Source of the DNA: Pseudomonadota bacterium
GTDB lineage: Bacteria > Desulfobacterota > Desulfobacteria > Desulfobacterales > JAHIVH01
NCBI GenBank assembly: GCA_018816735.1
Contig: JAHIVH010000070.1
Coordinates: 310,001 to 374,000, forward strand
Direction: 5' to 3'
DNA length: 64,000 bases
Position numbers and translations under genes: made by a program. The notes below the pieces were generated by a model, which was not told where the DNA came from, ran no database searches, and saw only the letters and a program-made list of their open reading frames with translations. Shown one piece after another: positions 8,798 to 18,793 of this stretch; position 1 is the first letter of the stretch; each line of letters starts with the position of its first letter.

Positions 8798-10804
8798 ATG
8801 AAGACCGATCAGAAGATGCTTGACGATCTTTGTATCAACACCATCCGGACACTTTCCATGGATACTGTTCAAAAAGCCAACTCAGGTCATCCAGGTGCAC
8901 CGATGGGACTTGCTGCTGCTGCATATGCCCTTTGGGCTAAAGTATTAAAGCACAATCCCTCAAATCCGGACTGGCTTGATAGAGACAGATTTGTTCTTTC
9001 CGGGGGCCATGCATCCGCGCTTTTATATAGCCTGCTTTTTCTGACCGGCTACGATTTGTCGCTGGATGATTTAAAAAATTTCCGTCAGTGGGGAAGTAAA
9101 ACGCCGGGACACCCGGAGTTTGGACACACACCTGGCGTTGAGACCACCACAGGTCCCCTTGGCCAGGGTATGGCAAATGCTGTGGGCATGGCAATGGCCG
9201 AACGTCACTTGGCTTCCAGGTTCAACAAGCCTGATCACCAAATTGTCGACCATTACACATTTGTGATGTGTGGTGATGGGGATATGATGGAAGGCGTAAC
9301 CAGCGAGGCCGTTTCCCTGGCCGGACATCTCGGACTTTCCAAGCTCATTTGCATCTACGATGACAACAATATTTCCATAGAAGGAAAAACAGATATCACG
9401 TTTACAGAAGATGTTGAGATGCGTTTCAAATCATATAACTGGCAAACCATCAACGTTAATGACGGAAATGATGTGGACGCCATTTATCAAGCCATTACCG
9501 ATGCCAAAAATGAAACGGAAAAACCGTCTCTCATTCTGGTAAAAACCCAAATTGCATTTGGCAGCCCGAACAAACAGGGAACATGTGATGCCCACGGCTC
9601 ACCATTGGGTGATGATGAAATTCGACTGACTAAAAAAAATCTGGGCTGGCCGGAAGACAAATCGTTTTATGTTCCTGAAAACGCATTGAAAATATTCAGG
9701 GAATGTGTTTCAAAAGGGTTTGAACAGGAACAGGTTTGGCTTGATACATTCAAAACATATACCAAAGCCTATCCCGAACTCGCACACGAATGGGTTGATG
9801 CCATGAGCGGATACCTGACTGACGGATGGGATAAGGATATCCCCCATTTTTTACCTAAAGATGGTCCTATAGCCACCCGTGCTGCTTCAGGAAAGGTTCT
9901 GAACAGCATTTCACCAAACCTTAAAGTATTGATTGGTGGCTCTGCTGACCTTGCCCCTTCAAACAAAACCTACATGAATGGTTCAACTGAATTTCAAAAA
10001 AACAGCTATGACGGTCGAAATATCAGATTCGGCGTCCGGGAACACGCCATGGGTAGTATCATGGCCGGTATGTTTCTTCATAATGGATTGAGGCCATATG
10101 GCGGAACGTTCCTCGTATTTTCCGATTACATGAGAGGCGCCATAAGAGTCGCCAGCTTGATGAAACTTCCCCTGATCTATGTTTTTACACATGACAGTGT
10201 GGCCGTGGGTGAAGACGGTCCAACCCATCAACCGGTTGAACATCTTGCCGCATTGAGATGTATCCCGGGCCTCACCGTCATTCGTCCGGCCGATGCCATA
10301 GAAACAGCTGATGCCTGGCGCCAGGCGTTAAAAACCTCAGATGGGCCAACAGCGCTTATTCTGAGCCGGCAGAAATTGCCCATTCTGAATCGTGAAGAAC
10401 CAGACAGTTTTCTTAATAAAGGCGCATATGTCCTGGTGGATTCGGCAGAAGAACCTGATCTTATTCTTATTGCCACAGGTTCTGAAGTTCATATTGCTGT
10501 TGAGGCTCAAAAAATGCTTGCTGAAAAAAATATTGCTGCCCGCGTGGTAAGCATGCCAAGCTGGGAATTATTTGATAAAACATCAAAACGTTACAAGGAC
10601 AGTGTCTTGCTACCTTCTGTCAAACACAGGATTGCCATAGAAGCAGGCTCTCCTATGGGATGGGAAAAATATACCGGAAGTCATGGGAAAATGATGGGTA
10701 TAAATGGGTTCGGGGTATCTGCACCTGGCGGACGGGTTTTAAAGGAATTTGGTTTTACTGCTGAAAATATCGTAAATCAGGCGATTTCGCTATTAAATAA
10801 CTGA
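8798..10804 (+). CDS. tkt: Transketolase
   Basis: Thiamine-diphosphate enzyme of the non-oxidative pentose phosphate pathway that moves two-carbon units between sugar phosphates; 668 residues, the full family length. The N-terminal half shows SGHPGAPMG and the ThDP/Mg motif GDGD (159-162, within [14 protein letters not shown]). The middle domain shows FGVREHAMG with the conserved catalytic Glu and [16 protein letters not shown]. The C-terminal domain is complete. AAGGAG before the ATG supports the start. A strong hairpin after the stop ends the gene. Confidence 0.97.
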   Translation: MKTDQKMLDDLCINTIRTLSMDTVQKANSGHPGAPMGLAAAAYALWAKVLKHNPSNPDWLDRDRFVLSGGHASALLYSLLFLTGYDLSLDDLKNFRQWGSKTPGHPEFGHTPGVETTTGPLGQGMANAVGMAMAERHLASRFNKPDHQIVDHYTFVMCGDGDMMEGVTSEAVSLAGHLGLSKLICIYDDNNISIEGKTDITFTEDVEMRFKSYNWQTINVNDGNDVDAIYQAITDAKNETEKPSLILVKTQIAFGSPNKQGTCDAHGSPLGDDEIRLTKKNLGWPEDKSFYVPENALKIFRECVSKGFEQEQVWLDTFKTYTKAYPELAHEWVDAMSGYLTDGWDKDIPHFLPKDGPIATRAASGKVLNSISPNLKVLIGGSADLAPSNKTYMNGSTEFQKNSYDGRNIRFGVREHAMGSIMAGMFLHNGLRPYGGTFLVFSDYMRGAIRVASLMKLPLIYVFTHDSVAVGEDGPTHQPVEHLAALRCIPGLTVIRPADAIETADAWRQALKTSDGPTALILSRQKLPILNREEPDSFLNKGAYVLVDSAEEPDLILIATGSEVHIAVEAQKMLAEKNIAARVVSMPSWELFDKTSKRYKDSVLLPSVKHRIAIEAGSPMGWEKYTGSHGKMMGINGFGVSAPGGRVLKEFGFTAENIVNQAISLLNN

Positions 10805-10811
10805 CAATCCT

Positions 10812-10851
10812 TAACCCGGCCTGTTCGACCACTTCAAATTTGGCCGGGTTA
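10812..10851. terminator. Convergent terminator between tkt and MCP gene
   Basis: TAACCCGGCC (10812-10821) pairs perfectly with GGCCGGGTTA (10842-10851). The right arm contains the stop codon of the convergent chemotaxis gene, so both genes share the element. The runs of T are weak on both sides. Confidence 0.55.
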
Positions 10852-12840
10852 GACTGAAAACTGGCCGACAAGCGACGACAGCTTGCCGGCCATGTCAAGA
10901 AGCTGTTCCGCATCTCTATTTAAGGTTGCGCCGCTCTTTGCCATATCGCCAGACACTTGCTCCACTTCTGAAATATCTTTTGCGATCTCCTGAGAGGCTG
11001 TTGAAAACTGGGATATGCTTTTATCAATCTCACCAATTCCTTCCGATGCCTGGAAAACATTTTCAGCAATTCCTTTTATAACGACAAGCTGTTCTTCCAA
11101 AGATGACGCAATGCCAGACACAATTTCATTAACCTCATTAATAACAGTTGCAATCCGCTCAATTTGGGCAACTGTTTTGTTGCTTGAATTCTGGATTCTC
11201 TCAATCCGTTTTTTGATTTCATGGGTGGCTTCGGTGGTTTGATTGGCAAGTCCCTTTATTTCATTTGCCACAACCGCAAAACCTTTTCCCGCTTCACCTG
11301 CTCTTGCAGCCTCAATGGTTGCATTCAAGGCCAAAAGATTTGTCTGATCTGAAATATCTGTTATGCTTTCTGTAACTTTACCGATTTCCTCTGCTGCTTT
11401 TCCAAGCTCACCAATCATTGACGATGCTTTTTCTGCTTCCATAACAGCATTCGCCGTAATTCCGGATGCTTTAACCGTATTTTCCGTTACGCCGCCTATG
11501 GCTTCAGTCATGGTTTCAGCTGCACCGGAAACACTTTTAACATTGATGGATGTCTGACTGATGGCTGCAGCCATTGATGAAATACCAATGCTCATCTCTT
11601 CGGAAGATGACGCAACGGAATTTGAACGTGTAAACGTGAGGTCGGTCCCTTCGGATAATGTTTTGGAAAGCGAAAGAAGGCTATATGACGAGCTATTCAA
11701 TTGATCTGCATTGTGTGCAATTTCCTGAATAATATTCTGTAATTTTTCAACAAAACCATTGAAATATCCAGAAAGCTCACCCAAGGCATCGCGGCTTTTA
11801 ACTTTAATACGTCTTGTCAGATCACCATCCCCCTCGGCAATATCCTTCAGGCTCTCCACGACCTCTCTTAAAGTTTTCAAGATGGATCGAACTGTAAACA
11901 AACCAATACAGACCAGCAGAAGAATGCCAACAATAAATATGGATAATCCGACAGCAGCACCTGTTCTGGTTTTCTTTTCAATCTCATTATCTGAAATGTT
12001 TACGATGTCTGAGATGTGAGCCTGCATCTGCCATCCGTTTTGTTTTAAACTGTTGCTGACGTCCTCGTTTATCTTAAGCTCTCGTTTAATCTCATCTTCT
12101 GTATTTCTTATGATCTCAAAAAAACTGCCCACAGGATTCCATTTTTCCGTGAAGTCTGGTTTGTTGATCAGTTTAATCAAATTATTCATGCCAGGGAATT
12201 CACCATTTATCTTTTCATCAATTGTTTTTTTCTCTTCCTGAAACCGGTCAAACCGATGTTGCACATAGAGCCTTTGAAGGCTGATCGTTTTTTTATCGAT
12301 CATACTTTGGAGAAAAATCAGCTGATCCCGCATTGAAGATAAATTGATTGGCAGATTCTGGCCTTCCATTATCAGAAAAGACTCTTCTTCATTGATCACG
12401 CCCACAATCCCCATGCATTTTTCATTGATTTTCTGAATGGTGTTGTCATAATTGGACATAAGAGATTGTATTTTTTCAGAATTTTTTTTAATTTGCTGAA
12501 ACAAATCTCTTCGTTCTGTTCCTCTTGTCACAACTTGATCGATCAGCGTATTGATTTGAGCATGTTTTGAATGCTTTCTTGCAGTCAGGAGCAGGTCGTC
12601 CATCTCCCGGCGGTTTTCTAAAATCTGCTTCAACAGATCCTCATCAGCCTGTTTAAAATAGCTTTCCTCCAGCATCATACCTTCCTTGACCCCCAAAGCA
12701 ACCTTCATACATGCAGATGCAACTTTGGAGGCGATTCTTTTGGACTGTTCCACATAAATACCGGTGGCCCCGGTAATAGCCATCAAAAGAATAGCTGTTG
12801 TTAATAAAAGAATGATTTTGGATTTTATTCCTGAAAACAT
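10849..12840 (-). CDS. Methyl-accepting chemotaxis protein
   Basis: A 663-residue transmembrane chemoreceptor. TM1 (about 9-27) and TM2 (about 291-315) enclose a largely helical periplasmic sensor of about 260 residues without an obvious Cache signature, more like a long helical-bundle sensor. HAMP follows TM2, then the long signalling coiled coil with the highly conserved tip ([20 protein letters not shown]) that binds CheA and CheW. It is followed on the same strand by nothing, because the gene ends at a convergent terminator. Upstream lie a Cache protein and a histidine kinase on the same strand, suggesting a local sensory cluster. The ligand is unknown. Confidence 0.95.
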   Translation of the reverse strand: MFSGIKSKIILLLTTAILLMAITGATGIYVEQSKRIASKVASACMKVALGVKEGMMLEESYFKQADEDLLKQILENRREMDDLLLTARKHSKHAQINTLIDQVVTRGTERRDLFQQIKKNSEKIQSLMSNYDNTIQKINEKCMGIVGVINEEESFLIMEGQNLPINLSSMRDQLIFLQSMIDKKTISLQRLYVQHRFDRFQEEKKTIDEKINGEFPGMNNLIKLINKPDFTEKWNPVGSFFEIIRNTEDEIKRELKINEDVSNSLKQNGWQMQAHISDIVNISDNEIEKKTRTGAAVGLSIFIVGILLLVCIGLFTVRSILKTLREVVESLKDIAEGDGDLTRRIKVKSRDALGELSGYFNGFVEKLQNIIQEIAHNADQLNSSSYSLLSLSKTLSEGTDLTFTRSNSVASSSEEMSIGISSMAAAISQTSINVKSVSGAAETMTEAIGGVTENTVKASGITANAVMEAEKASSMIGELGKAAEEIGKVTESITDISDQTNLLALNATIEAARAGEAGKGFAVVANEIKGLANQTTEATHEIKKRIERIQNSSNKTVAQIERIATVINEVNEIVSGIASSLEEQLVVIKGIAENVFQASEGIGEIDKSISQFSTASQEIAKDISEVEQVSGDMAKSGATLNRDAEQLLDMAGKLSSLVGQFSV

Positions 12841-12968
12841 ATTTTATACCTTAAGGAAAAAGGATTGGTTATTCAAAGCCGGTTGATGGGAAAAAATAAT
12901 AGCCGCAGATAGCATAAGCTGAAATATAATCCGCTCAAGTTTAATCTACGGCCATTGTCGCTTTTATA

Positions 12969-13487
12969 TTACTTGAGAGCAGCGATAGCCTCATCCTTTG
13001 TTACACCATAAATACCTGAGCCCACGGCAAGTTCTTTCCCCGGAACCTTCATGATATAGGTCGCCTTGGTGTCAATTTCACGAATATCCGGTCTGCTCCA
13101 TTTATACTCTGTCCATCCCTTGCCTTCCGGACTTTCTGCAATAATCACAAAATCTTGAGCAAATTTTCTGTTTGTGCCTGGTTCCTTGAAGCCCATGAGA
13201 CTTTTTCCGACCATGCCTTCTTTCACGTGACAGGTCAGTACGCCTTTTTCCGCTTCCTTTAGCGAAAATACAAAAACATAATCAGAGCCACCCACAAACT
13301 CTCCATTTGGATCTACAAGTTTTGGATACGCCGTTTCCCCTTCAGCCTGAATCAATGCCACCGCTTTTTCCACGCGTGTCACAACAGCTTGTATGTCGTC
13401 CTTGCTATCGCCAGAGACCGTATTCTGACTGAATACAACAAACATAAGAACAGCAAAAAATACACCTATCAAGTTTCCAGTTTTCAT
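12969..13487 (-). CDS. Exported single-Cache (sCache_2-like) sensor protein
   Basis: A 172-residue protein with a signal peptide (hydrophobic about 4-22) and one Cache-type ligand-binding domain. The typical pattern is visible: a strand carrying CHVKEGMVGKSLMGF, then GWTEYKWSRPD and a closing VGSGIY strand. Free-standing sCache proteins are exported and probably bind small ligands such as carboxylates, presenting them to a membrane receptor. It lies between a PAS histidine kinase (upstream) and a chemoreceptor (downstream) on the same strand, either of which might be its partner. The start at 13487 is preferred for its purine-rich ribosome-binding site and the signal peptide. Confidence 0.82.
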   Translation of the reverse strand: MKTGNLIGVFFAVLMFVVFSQNTVSGDSKDDIQAVVTRVEKAVALIQAEGETAYPKLVDPNGEFVGGSDYVFVFSLKEAEKGVLTCHVKEGMVGKSLMGFKEPGTNRKFAQDFVIIAESPEGKGWTEYKWSRPDIREIDTKATYIMKVPGKELAVGSGIYGVTKDEAIAALK

Positions 13488-13559
13488 GAGCCCTCTCTTT
13501 CTGTTTGAAGATTGAATAAACGGGTTATACACATGTATAACGATGATTGGAAAAAAACA

Positions 13560-15452
13560 CTATACAACCCCTGCGACGACTTCATCAACAGGAATTTTAA
13601 TCAAAAAAGAAACGCCTTCCCCGATCTTGCTGGAACATTCAATTTTGCCCCTTAGTTGCTGGGTAACAAGATTGAAAACAATATGCATACCTAATCCGGT
13701 CCCCCCATAGCTCCTTTTTGTTGTAAAAAAGGGATCAAAAATTTTCTTGAGATGGTCCGATTCCATGCCCTTTCCGTTATCACGATAGGAAATGATCAGG
13801 TTATTTTCCCGGATCTCAATATCAATATCAATTTTGCCCTTTTCAATGCCGTCAAAACCATGAATCAGAGAGTTCATTAAAAGGTTGGTAATGATCTGTG
13901 AAAATGCACCCGGATAATTATTGATTTCCATATTATCGCGGCAATTCAGCGTGATACTATGGCCCGTGCGTTTATATTTGGGGTTAAGGCTCAAAAGAAC
14001 ACTGTTTAAATATTCTTTTAAATTAAATATCCGCCTATCTTCACCGGATTGATCAACAGCGACCTGCTTAAAACTTTTAATGAGTTCCGCGGCTCTCAAC
14101 AGATTGGAAAGTATCATTGCGGATGTTTCCTGGGCAATTTTCAGATATTTTTCGATATCTGAACGTCTTAATGCATCTTTTTCAAAATCTTCCTTAAACA
14201 ATATGGTTCTATCTTCGAGAAACGATGCAGCGGTTACGCCAATGCCGACAGGCGTGTTTATCTCATGCGCCACTCCTGCAACAAGCCCTCCCAATGCAAC
14301 CATCTTTTCAGATTGTACAAGATGATCCTGGGTTCTTTTTAACATGATAAGTGATTGCTGAAGGGCCTCATTGGCTTCCTCAGCCTTTTCTTTGGCGGCA
14401 CGCAGTTCCATTTCATGAATTTTCTGTTCGGTGATATCCCTTGCAATGACCATCAGGCTATCCTTGACAGTCTTTTCTTTCAAAAGGTTAACGGTCATGG
14501 TTGAGGGAAAGGCGGAACCATCTTTTTTTCTATGATTGAGCTCACATTTCGCAGAACCCTTTTTTTGGACTTCTACAAGAATAGACATAAACGTATTATC
14601 TGTCAGGTCATTCCCAAGAAAAAAAGAAAGATGTTTTCCTGAGATATCATCTATCGTGTAATCATGCATGGCTGCCCATGCGTGATTACCGAACTGAACA
14701 TATCCATCAAAATCCAGCACAGCAATACCATCCACAGACTGTTCCACCGCGCTTTCAAGCATGAATGTTTTTTTAAGGGGACGGCTTATGGATCTGGAAA
14801 TAATAATTCCCATCAATGTAAAAGCTGTAATGACAACACTTATAAATACAATCGCGTTTAAAATTCGTTGTTGCCGGGTGACCTTGCTTATTGCTGCAAG
14901 TTCAATGGTCAAATCTCTTGAAAAGGAATTGGCGCACTGCGTTATTTGCCCAAGAAGAGAATCTGCACGCGCTGTCATAAGTGATGCGGTATTTTTATTC
15001 CACTGCTCTTCTGTTGCCAAACTCGGATTGTCTTCCATTCCCTCAAAAACGGAGCTCATGGCGTAATAGAGTTCATTTGCTTTCCGGGTATAATGCGCAT
15101 GTTCTTCTATTAATTTCTCGGCATCTCCCTTCTTGCTTTCCTCCAGACCGCTGATCGCTACAATTAATTTAAGCGCTTTTTGAAAATCATAGGATTTGGA
15201 CACCGCCGAATCGACAAAAACCTTTTCTCCTGAAAGGACGGCATCCTGGTAAAGCCTCATTTGCTCCTTAAAAGACACAACAGCAAACTGACTGTATTTC
15301 GCTGCAGGCACCAAACTTTCCGAAACATTAAACAAACGGGATTCAGTCTGAAGACCAAGCACATAACCGACCACCATGGACACAAAGTAGCCAAAAACAA
15401 GAATGCTGATACTTAGCCATATCCTTATTGAAATACTCAACGATTGCCACAT
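13560..15452 (-). CDS. Membrane PAS-domain sensor histidine kinase
   Basis: A 630-residue hybrid-free sensor kinase. TM1 (about 10-33) and TM2 (about 200-220) bracket a helical periplasmic domain. A PAS domain follows (about 230-345), then a coiled coil, the phospho-acceptor helix MVALGGLVAGVAHEINTP (His near residue 396) and the HATPase domain with NSLIHGF, DNGKGM and GGTGLGMHIV. No receiver is fused and no response regulator lies nearby, so the partner is encoded elsewhere. It is followed on the same strand by the Cache protein after 72 bp, consistent with joint expression. Confidence 0.93.
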   Translation of the reverse strand: MWQSLSISIRIWLSISILVFGYFVSMVVGYVLGLQTESRLFNVSESLVPAAKYSQFAVVSFKEQMRLYQDAVLSGEKVFVDSAVSKSYDFQKALKLIVAISGLEESKKGDAEKLIEEHAHYTRKANELYYAMSSVFEGMEDNPSLATEEQWNKNTASLMTARADSLLGQITQCANSFSRDLTIELAAISKVTRQQRILNAIVFISVVITAFTLMGIIISRSISRPLKKTFMLESAVEQSVDGIAVLDFDGYVQFGNHAWAAMHDYTIDDISGKHLSFFLGNDLTDNTFMSILVEVQKKGSAKCELNHRKKDGSAFPSTMTVNLLKEKTVKDSLMVIARDITEQKIHEMELRAAKEKAEEANEALQQSLIMLKRTQDHLVQSEKMVALGGLVAGVAHEINTPVGIGVTAASFLEDRTILFKEDFEKDALRRSDIEKYLKIAQETSAMILSNLLRAAELIKSFKQVAVDQSGEDRRIFNLKEYLNSVLLSLNPKYKRTGHSITLNCRDNMEINNYPGAFSQIITNLLMNSLIHGFDGIEKGKIDIDIEIRENNLIISYRDNGKGMESDHLKKIFDPFFTTKRSYGGTGLGMHIVFNLVTQQLRGKIECSSKIGEGVSFLIKIPVDEVVAGVV

Positions 15453-15505
15453 GGTACATCCTGTTCTGCATCTACGAGTGCATCATAAAATATCTTTTAT
15501 TATTA

Positions 15506-16441
15506 TCACGCAACCTGTTGATTAATTTTTGCTGAGATGGATACCCACGAGTCTTTTGATCTGACATCTATTACGTTAAATCCGGTTTTTGTCATTTTTT
15601 CAATGACGCTATCTTTTTGATTATCAACGATTCCCGAACAGATTAACCATCCATTTTCAGATAACACACCCGCCACCTGGTCAAGGAGTGAGATGACAAT
15701 ATCAGCAAGAATATTGGCGACAACCAGATCAAACCGTTTCTCAACGCCACCTGCAAGATCTCCCTTAATCACACGAAACTGATTTGGTGGAATGCCATTT
15801 AATATCATATTCTTTTGGGCGATTTCAACAGCGACTTCATCATTATCTATTCCAAGAGCATAGTTTGCCCCCAGTTTTATAGCAGCGGCCATTAAAATGC
15901 CGGAACCTGTGCCAATGTCCAGAAATGAATCACCCGGTTTAAGACAGGTTTCTATCATATTTATGCAAAGCGATGTGGTCGGATGAGTTCCCGTACCAAA
16001 GGCCATTCCCGGGTCAATTTCAATGACGATTTCGTTTGGCGATTGTTTATAATCCCGCCATGTGGGCTTCACGACACATCTTTGACTGATCTTTTCCGGC
16101 CAGAAATAGTCTTTCCATGAATGGGCCCAGTCTTCTTCATCTATCGTACAATACGAAACCTGATAGGAGGACAGGTTCATTTTCTCCTTGAGTGTGATAA
16201 GCTCCTGCTCAAGTCTCTTCAGCCGCTCTGCCTTGAATTCATTGTCAGGCAGATACCCTGCGACAGAATAATGTACAGGCCTTTCTAATGCATCCTCCCC
16301 CCATCCTTCGGCTGGTTCAAGGTCCGGTTCCTCGATCACCACCCCCTGAAGTCTGAAATCATAAAAAATATCGGATATTAACTCTTCTGCAAGCTGGTTA
16401 TTGTCGGCTTCAAAAATGACTTTTGCTTCTATCCATTTCAT
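15506..16441 (-). CDS. prmA: Ribosomal protein L11 methyltransferase
   Basis: SAM-dependent methyltransferase that trimethylates ribosomal protein L11; 311 residues, close to the family length. The N-terminal L11-recognition domain (about 1-100) precedes the Rossmann-fold catalytic domain with MAFGTGTHPTT, the SAM-binding DIGTGSGIL and the VVANILADI motif near the active site. A second protein with the same catalytic signature but a different N terminus is encoded at 58.9 kb. A strong terminator separates the gene from the small gene upstream. Confidence 0.94.
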   Translation of the reverse strand: MKWIEAKVIFEADNNQLAEELISDIFYDFRLQGVVIEEPDLEPAEGWGEDALERPVHYSVAGYLPDNEFKAERLKRLEQELITLKEKMNLSSYQVSYCTIDEEDWAHSWKDYFWPEKISQRCVVKPTWRDYKQSPNEIVIEIDPGMAFGTGTHPTTSLCINMIETCLKPGDSFLDIGTGSGILMAAAIKLGANYALGIDNDEVAVEIAQKNMILNGIPPNQFRVIKGDLAGGVEKRFDLVVANILADIVISLLDQVAGVLSENGWLICSGIVDNQKDSVIEKMTKTGFNVIDVRSKDSWVSISAKINQQVA

Positions 16442-16605
16442 AACGTCTTCTTTCTATAACTTAAAATGTTGGTTCTCCTCATGGAACACCCTTCACAAGA
16501 AGGAACCCTTTGGCCTGGAATTTGTCTGAACAGTAAAAATTTAAATCATTGCTTAAAGATATCACTGGCAAGGGAATAATACTATGAATAAAGCGCATAT
16601 CTAAA

Positions 16606-16651
16606 ACAAACAAAAAACCCCTGCCCGAACAGGCAGGGGTTTTTTGTTTGT
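16606..16651. terminator. Strong bidirectional intrinsic terminator
   Basis: A perfect 20-bp stem runs from 16606 to 16625 and from 16632 to 16651 with a 6-nt loop. The GC-rich core is CCCCTGCC/GGCAGGGG, and runs of A and T on both sides make it work in both directions. It ends the 94-residue gene at 16684. Confidence 0.9.
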
Positions 16652-16683
16652 AACTCCAAAATGTTGACCAGCTTGAAACCAAC

Positions 16684-16968
16684 CTATCTCTTGCGAGGAA
16701 TAATACGAACAAGAACCCTGTAGTTTCCTGATGTGATATCGCTTGGCAAACTTTGTTCATCAGATATAAGAAGCGTCACTACACGCCCTCTTTGAGGATC
16801 ATTTACAGAAGAGCCAAATCTGCGATTATTTTTCCCAGAAAAAGAACTCCTTTTCTTTTTCCTCGAAGGCCGAACATTAAGCACTCTGGCTTCAATCCCC
16901 CCTCCGCCAGCATAGTTCGCAGTCCTTGCGCCACCAACACGAGGAGTTGTGCCAACAACAATTTCCAT
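16684..16968 (-). CDS. Small basic protein of unknown function
   Basis: A 94-residue protein I do not recognise. It is strongly basic, with a Gly/Ala-rich start (VGGARTANYAGGGG), a Lys/Arg/Ser cluster (PSRKKKRSSFSGKNNRRFGS) in the middle and a beta-strand-like C terminus ending IIPRKR. It has no signal peptide or membrane segment. AGGAGGT stands six bases before the ATG, one of the best ribosome-binding sites in the window, and a 20-bp terminator stem follows the stop. Those two signals make it very likely a real, well-expressed gene. The charge suggests nucleic-acid or ribosome binding, which is only a guess. Confidence 0.7.
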   Translation of the reverse strand: MEIVVGTTPRVGGARTANYAGGGGIEARVLNVRPSRKKKRSSFSGKNNRRFGSSVNDPQRGRVVTLLISDEQSLPSDITSGNYRVLVRIIPRKR

Positions 16969-17117
16969 ATTGACCTCCTCTCAATTAAAAATCCCTTTAA
17001 AGTTTATATCGGACACCATAAAAAATACTTTAGAAACAATGCTCTTGACCTGTAGAGGCTTTTCAACACACCAATACAATATATTTTTTTATATTATAAT
17101 CAGTTATTCTATTGTGT

Positions 17118-18452
17118 TCATGCATGAGAAGTTAAAAAATTTTCTCTGGGAGGGTTGAAATAGCCATGTATTAAATCCGGGACCCATTTTTTTATTCTGT
17201 GAACCAATTTTTCCATGCCAATTGGCACGCCCTGTTTATCTGCCTTTTCCATAGCCTTGCGGTAGCGCAATGGGTCATAATTCAGGTTTCGCCATTGAAT
17301 CATATGTATAGGGTAATGATCCAAAAATGACAGAAGCGCATCCCATTCTTCAGGCGTATCTGTAATCCCTGGACAATTCAGGTAGTTGACCGAAACGAAT
17401 CGTTTTCTATGAATCCCCATTTCAATGGTCTTTAGTACATCACTAAAATGATAGCCTGTAGGCCTGAAATACATCTGATAACAGGATTCTCTCACGGAGT
17501 TGATGCTGACACGGATGCTGTCAAGCCCCTCATCAAAAAGCATGGCCACAATATCCGGCCTGCTTCCGTTTGTATTCATATTGATTGTTCCCTGTCCATT
17601 GCCCTGCCTTATTTTCTTTATAGCAGGTAAAATAACTTCCCAGGCCATCAAGGGATCCCCTTCGCACCCCTGGCCAAAACTTACAACACTGTTTTTAACA
17701 TTTTTCATGTGTTCAAGTGCGATCTCTGCAATTTCATCTGGTGTGGGTGTGAAAGAAATCCGGTCCTGGCAATTTGAAATCCGTCCGGATTTTTGAAGTG
17801 ATATACATCCCATGCATCTCGCATTGCACTGTCTTGATGTGGGAAGTGGGGCTTCAAATCGGCCAATAAAAAAATTCTTTGCTGCCGGGCACCCATAAAC
17901 AAGGGCACAATTCTCAAGGTGAGATCTGAGTCTGTTATCCGGCATTTTTTCCTGCATCCGGCTCACGCCTGAAACCACCTTCTCCCGGGGCATCAATCTT
18001 AAATCCTGGCGTTTTTCCTTGTCCACAAGCAACACTGCCGACCTGAAACCGTCATTATCCCATCCCACAGCCCCATAGGAAAAGAGGGGAAGGGGGGCCT
18101 TTGTTTCAACATCTTGATAAGCACTATTATAAGTAACCATATACCCGGGCGAATTGAATGAGGCGACCGGGTATATAATCTCTCCCGGTATATAGGGATT
18201 TTCATGCAGGGTCTCAAACATGCCCTTTTTAATATTAAATAAAACAGGTTTTCTGTCTGGTAGAAACATCAGCTCACTGCCATAGGGCAGTTTAACCGTA
18301 TCTTTTATCGTAAGGGGTTGAAAAAATGAACCTTCCATCCCCACAGCAGCATAGCCATCAAGATCAAAAATCTCACCTTTGCTGTTCGCAACAAGGGCAG
18401 TAATCAGCTTTTCATTCTGACGGTTCCTGCATATTTTTTTTTGCATATTCAA
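17118..18452 (-). CDS. Radical SAM protein of unknown substrate
   Basis: A 444-residue protein with an unfamiliar N-terminal domain (about 1-190) and a radical SAM domain carrying CNARCMGC (CX3CX2C, about 209-216). Next comes SFGQGCEGDPL, where the usual GGE SAM-binding motif is expected, and MNTNGS further on. Two extra cysteines (ENCALVYGC) stand shortly before the cluster motif and may bind a second metal. The closing region has a SPASM-free C terminus. The type resembles MoaA/NifB-like activating enzymes in general layout, but no substrate is evident. Its neighbours give no clue. Confidence 0.82.
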   Translation of the reverse strand: MNMQKKICRNRQNEKLITALVANSKGEIFDLDGYAAVGMEGSFFQPLTIKDTVKLPYGSELMFLPDRKPVLFNIKKGMFETLHENPYIPGEIIYPVASFNSPGYMVTYNSAYQDVETKAPLPLFSYGAVGWDNDGFRSAVLLVDKEKRQDLRLMPREKVVSGVSRMQEKMPDNRLRSHLENCALVYGCPAAKNFFIGRFEAPLPTSRQCNARCMGCISLQKSGRISNCQDRISFTPTPDEIAEIALEHMKNVKNSVVSFGQGCEGDPLMAWEVILPAIKKIRQGNGQGTINMNTNGSRPDIVAMLFDEGLDSIRVSINSVRESCYQMYFRPTGYHFSDVLKTIEMGIHRKRFVSVNYLNCPGITDTPEEWDALLSFLDHYPIHMIQWRNLNYDPLRYRKAMEKADKQGVPIGMEKLVHRIKKWVPDLIHGYFNPPRENFLTSHA

Positions 18453-18595
18453 TTTATTGACCTATCCTTAGTTGACCGCTAATGCCTCTTTAAAATGCCA
18501 TCCACAAACCTCTTTGTTTCGGTTTCACTACTATCCCGGACTTAACGCATGTGTCAATGACAAGAAAATAAAGAATGAACCGGCCTGATAAATTC

Positions 18596-18624
18596 TTGAC
18601 CATCGCAAAGCAATACGGTATGTT
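18596..18624 (+). promoter_or_regulatory. Possible sigma-70 promoter
   Basis: TTGACC (18596-18601), a 17-bp spacer and TATGTT (18619-18624). It would start a transcript near 18631 that reaches a terminator hairpin about 100 nt later, before the pabA start at 18794. Confidence 0.4.
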
Positions 18625-18630
18625 GCCAAC

Positions 18631-18737
18631 TAATTATACGGAAATATACGGATTGTTTCCGGAACACGGAAAATAAAAGTTTTTGAGTTATGCAATAGGC
18701 AAACGCCACCCAGGCTCAACTGGATGGCGTTTTTTTT
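18631..18737 (+). ncRNA. Possible small RNA or attenuated leader upstream of pabA
   Basis: A promoter-like pair is followed about 100 nt later by a terminator. Inside lies a short perfect hairpin TTTCCG-GAACA-CGGAAA (18656-18672). No leader peptide rich in a regulatory amino acid was found, so an amino-acid attenuator is unlikely. It may be a free small RNA or a leader that controls pabA. Confidence 0.3.
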
Positions 18738-18739
18738 AT
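18701..18739 (+). terminator. Intrinsic terminator
   Basis: AAACGCCACCCAG (18701-18713) pairs with CTGGATGGCGTTT (18720-18732) with one mismatch, followed by an unbroken run of T. It stands 55 bp before pabA. Confidence 0.8.
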
Positions 18740-18793
18740 TTGGCAATAAGATAATTGGGGTTGTCTTAAAATTCGCGTGAATGAAGCAAGGTT

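Noticed and set aside
16479..16760. 93-codon frame on the minus strand
   Set aside because: It crosses the 20-bp terminator stem and overlaps the well-supported 94-residue gene; it is a chance frame.
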